DNA of 64,000 bases from Aminobacterium colombiense DSM 12261 (lineage in GTDB: Bacteria > Synergistota > Synergistia > Synergistales > Aminobacteriaceae): assembly GCF_000025885.1 (NCBI RefSeq), contig NC_014011.1, positions 868,001-932,000 on the forward strand, given 5' to 3'. This document shows, in pieces, positions 62,642-64,000 of the stretch. The position numbers and the translations under genes were made by a program. The notes below the pieces were generated by a model. It saw nothing but the letters and a program-made list of their open reading frames with translations. It searched no databases and was not told the origin of the DNA. How positions within the stretch are numbered: the stretch's first letter is position 1; each line of letters begins with the position of its first letter.

Positions 62642-64000
62642 CTACGACCTTTTCAAGCTGCTTATATTGTCCGCGATTCGCTGGTGGTGGTTTTTGTTTT
62701 CCTCAAGACGGCCTCGTTCTTTATCCACAACCTCTTGAGGAGCTTTGGATGTGAAGTTTTCATTGGCCAGTTTCTTCTCCATTTTATCTATATCCTTTTC
62801 AACACTCTTGAGTTCCTGTTCCAGGCGCTCAATCTCAGCTTTGATGTCAAGCAGGCTTCCCACTTCCAGACTGATTTCCCCATTGGTCATAACTGAGGCG
62901 AGGCATCCATGAGGTTTTTTGTCGCTATCTGAAATAATATCAACTCTCTCTACCTTCGCAAGGAGTGAGATCATATCCATATTTGCAGATACGAGTGCCT
63001 TTAAAGCATCATCATCTGTCTGAAGAATAACCCGCTCGACTTTTTGCTGAGGTGCTACCCTTGCCTCTGCCCGTAAGTTTCTGATTATACGAATTATTTC
63101 TTGAAGGGTTCCCATTTCAGACAAAGCATTGTTAAAAATTAGAGCTGAAGATGCTTTTGGCCACTCTGAACGTTCAATTGAGTCATCGCTGAATCCAAAT
63201 GTGTGCCACAGTTCCTCTGTAGCAAAAGGTATAAAGGGATGGATGAGCTTCAGTACTGTTTTAAAGACATATTCTACTATTGCCTGGGTATTTTTAACCC
63301 GTGACTCCCCTTCATCTCCCTTCAACGCAGGTTTAGACATTTCGAGGTACCAGTCGCACAGATCGCCCCAAATGAAGTCGTATAGCATTCGGGCTGCTTC
63401 CCCAATAAAATAACCGTCGAGAAGCCTTGTAATCTGCTCTGTCACTTGCTGTGTGCGTGTAAGGATCCACTGGTCATGAAGTCTAAGCTCGCCTTTATCC
63501 GGAAGCGGTTTTTCAGAGCAGTTTTCCTCTAGATTTATTAAGGCAAACCTGCTGGCATTCCAAAGCTTGTTCATAAAGAGGCGGTAGGTTTCAATTTTGT
63601 TTGTGCTTAATAGAATATCCCGCCCCTGAACAGTCAACGCCGCAAGGGTGAGACGAAGAGCATCTGCTCCGTATTTATCGATCATTGTGAGGGGGTCTAT
63701 GACGTTCCCCTTTGATTTACTCATCTTCTGGCCTTCCTCATCACGGATAAGGGCATGTATGTAGACCTCTTTGAAAGGCTCGTTTTCCATAAACTCAAGA
63801 CCCATCATAATCATGCGGGCTACCCAGAAGAAGATGATATCAAAGGCTGTTACCAGTAAGGATGTAGGATAGAAATAATTGAGTTCTTCGGTTTTCTCTG
63901 GCCACCCCAGAGTGGAAAAAGGCCACAGAGCGCTGCTGAACCACGTATCAAGAACGTCCTCGTCCTGTTGGATGCGAGCGCTTCCACATTTTTCACAATG
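62642..64000 (-). CDS. valS: valyl-tRNA synthetase (5' part outside window)
   Basis: This is the C-terminal half of ValRS. The frame remains open to base 64000, so the gene continues beyond the window with its HIGH motif. Visible are CEKCGSARIQQDEDVLDTWFSSALWP (part; a zinc-type pair and the conserved DVLDTWFSS), FFWVARM, the KMSKSKGNVIDP motif binding ATP, the anticodon-binding domain and a C-terminal coiled coil (about the last 75 residues) typical of bacterial ValRS. Confidence 0.97.
   Translation of the reverse strand, partial: HCEKCGSARIQQDEDVLDTWFSSALWPFSTLGWPEKTEELNYFYPTSLLVTAFDIIFFWVARMIMMGLEFMENEPFKEVYIHALIRDEEGQKMSKSKGNVIDPLTMIDKYGADALRLTLAALTVQGRDILLSTNKIETYRLFMNKLWNASRFALINLEENCSEKPLPDKGELRLHDQWILTRTQQVTEQITRLLDGYFIGEAARMLYDFIWGDLCDWYLEMSKPALKGDEGESRVKNTQAIVEYVFKTVLKLIHPFIPFATEELWHTFGFSDDSIERSEWPKASSALIFNNALSEMGTLQEIIRIIRNLRAEARVAPQQKVERVILQTDDDALKALVSANMDMISLLAKVERVDIISDSDKKPHGCLASVMTNGEISLEVGSLLDIKAEIERLEQELKSVEKDIDKMEKKLANENFTSKAPQEVVDKERGRLEENKNHHQRIADNISSLKRS

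Overview
The window is a dense bacterial chromosome segment of about 70 genes, with no rRNA, tRNA, insertion sequence, prophage or CRISPR array that I can see. It combines a MEP isoprenoid pathway, diderm-type genes (rseP, SpoIID/LytB-like, a MocA oxidoreductase), Firmicute-like traits (rapZ-yvcK-whiA, a Prp-processed ribosomal protein L27, an LCP protein, an Asp23-like domain) and a Na+-pumping methylmalonyl-CoA decarboxylase. This mix fits an anaerobic amino-acid-fermenting member of the Synergistota, perhaps Aminobacterium-like. The assignment is inference from gene content, not a database result.

Layout. Positions 1-5072 (+) hold the end of moaA, then moaC and a Mog-like gene (molybdenum cofactor), followed by rapZ-yvcK-whiA. 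Positions 5139-8270 (+) are gap-pgk-tpiA. A gap of about 470 bp with two perfect hairpins and a 23-codon ORF leads into feoA-feoB and two secreted proteins that should each begin with histidine after signal cleavage (8675-12759). From 13134 nearly everything is on the minus strand. In transcription order the blocks are: nadD-LCP-rsfS with obgE upstream; rplU-prp-rpmA; xseB-ispA-dxs-tlyA-nadK-recN; mltG-DUF4911-tldD-ftsK-thiN; queA, a fused Memo/AMMECR1 gene and its radical SAM partner; yebC-ruvC-ruvA-ruvB-DUF2905-spoIID; nadE; argF and a small zinc ribbon gene; uppS-cdsA-dxr-rseP-ispG; a P-loop/Asp23 fusion and a family 4 uracil-DNA glycosylase; an rpiB-upp fusion, a WecA/TagO-like gene, wecB and murA; the methylmalonyl-CoA module (59285-52339); a MocA oxidoreductase; and valS-folC-pgeF at the right edge. 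Plus-strand exceptions are rpmB and nikR.

How the genes work together. mcmA/mcmB (mutase), meaB (its G-protein chaperone) and mmdA/D/C/B (carboxyltransferase, gamma subunit, biotin carrier, Na+-translocating beta subunit) would convert succinyl-CoA through methylmalonyl-CoA to propionyl-CoA plus CO2 while exporting Na+. dxs, dxr, ispG, ispA and uppS supply undecaprenyl carrier for murA, WecA/TagO-like and mltG wall functions. rapZ-yvcK-whiA and a GAPDH with NADP-type discriminator residues suggest a gluconeogenic lifestyle.

Points most worth a second look: the exactly bounded GC-rich mmd block with an apparent frameshift in its biotin carrier; the RpiB-Upp and P-loop-Asp23 fusions; the fused AmmeMemoRadiSam pair; the Feo operon with two His-N-terminal secreted proteins and a flavodoxin-like micro-ORF; a tlyA whose S4 domain lacks a canonical start codon; and the coenzyme-site residues of the GAPDH.
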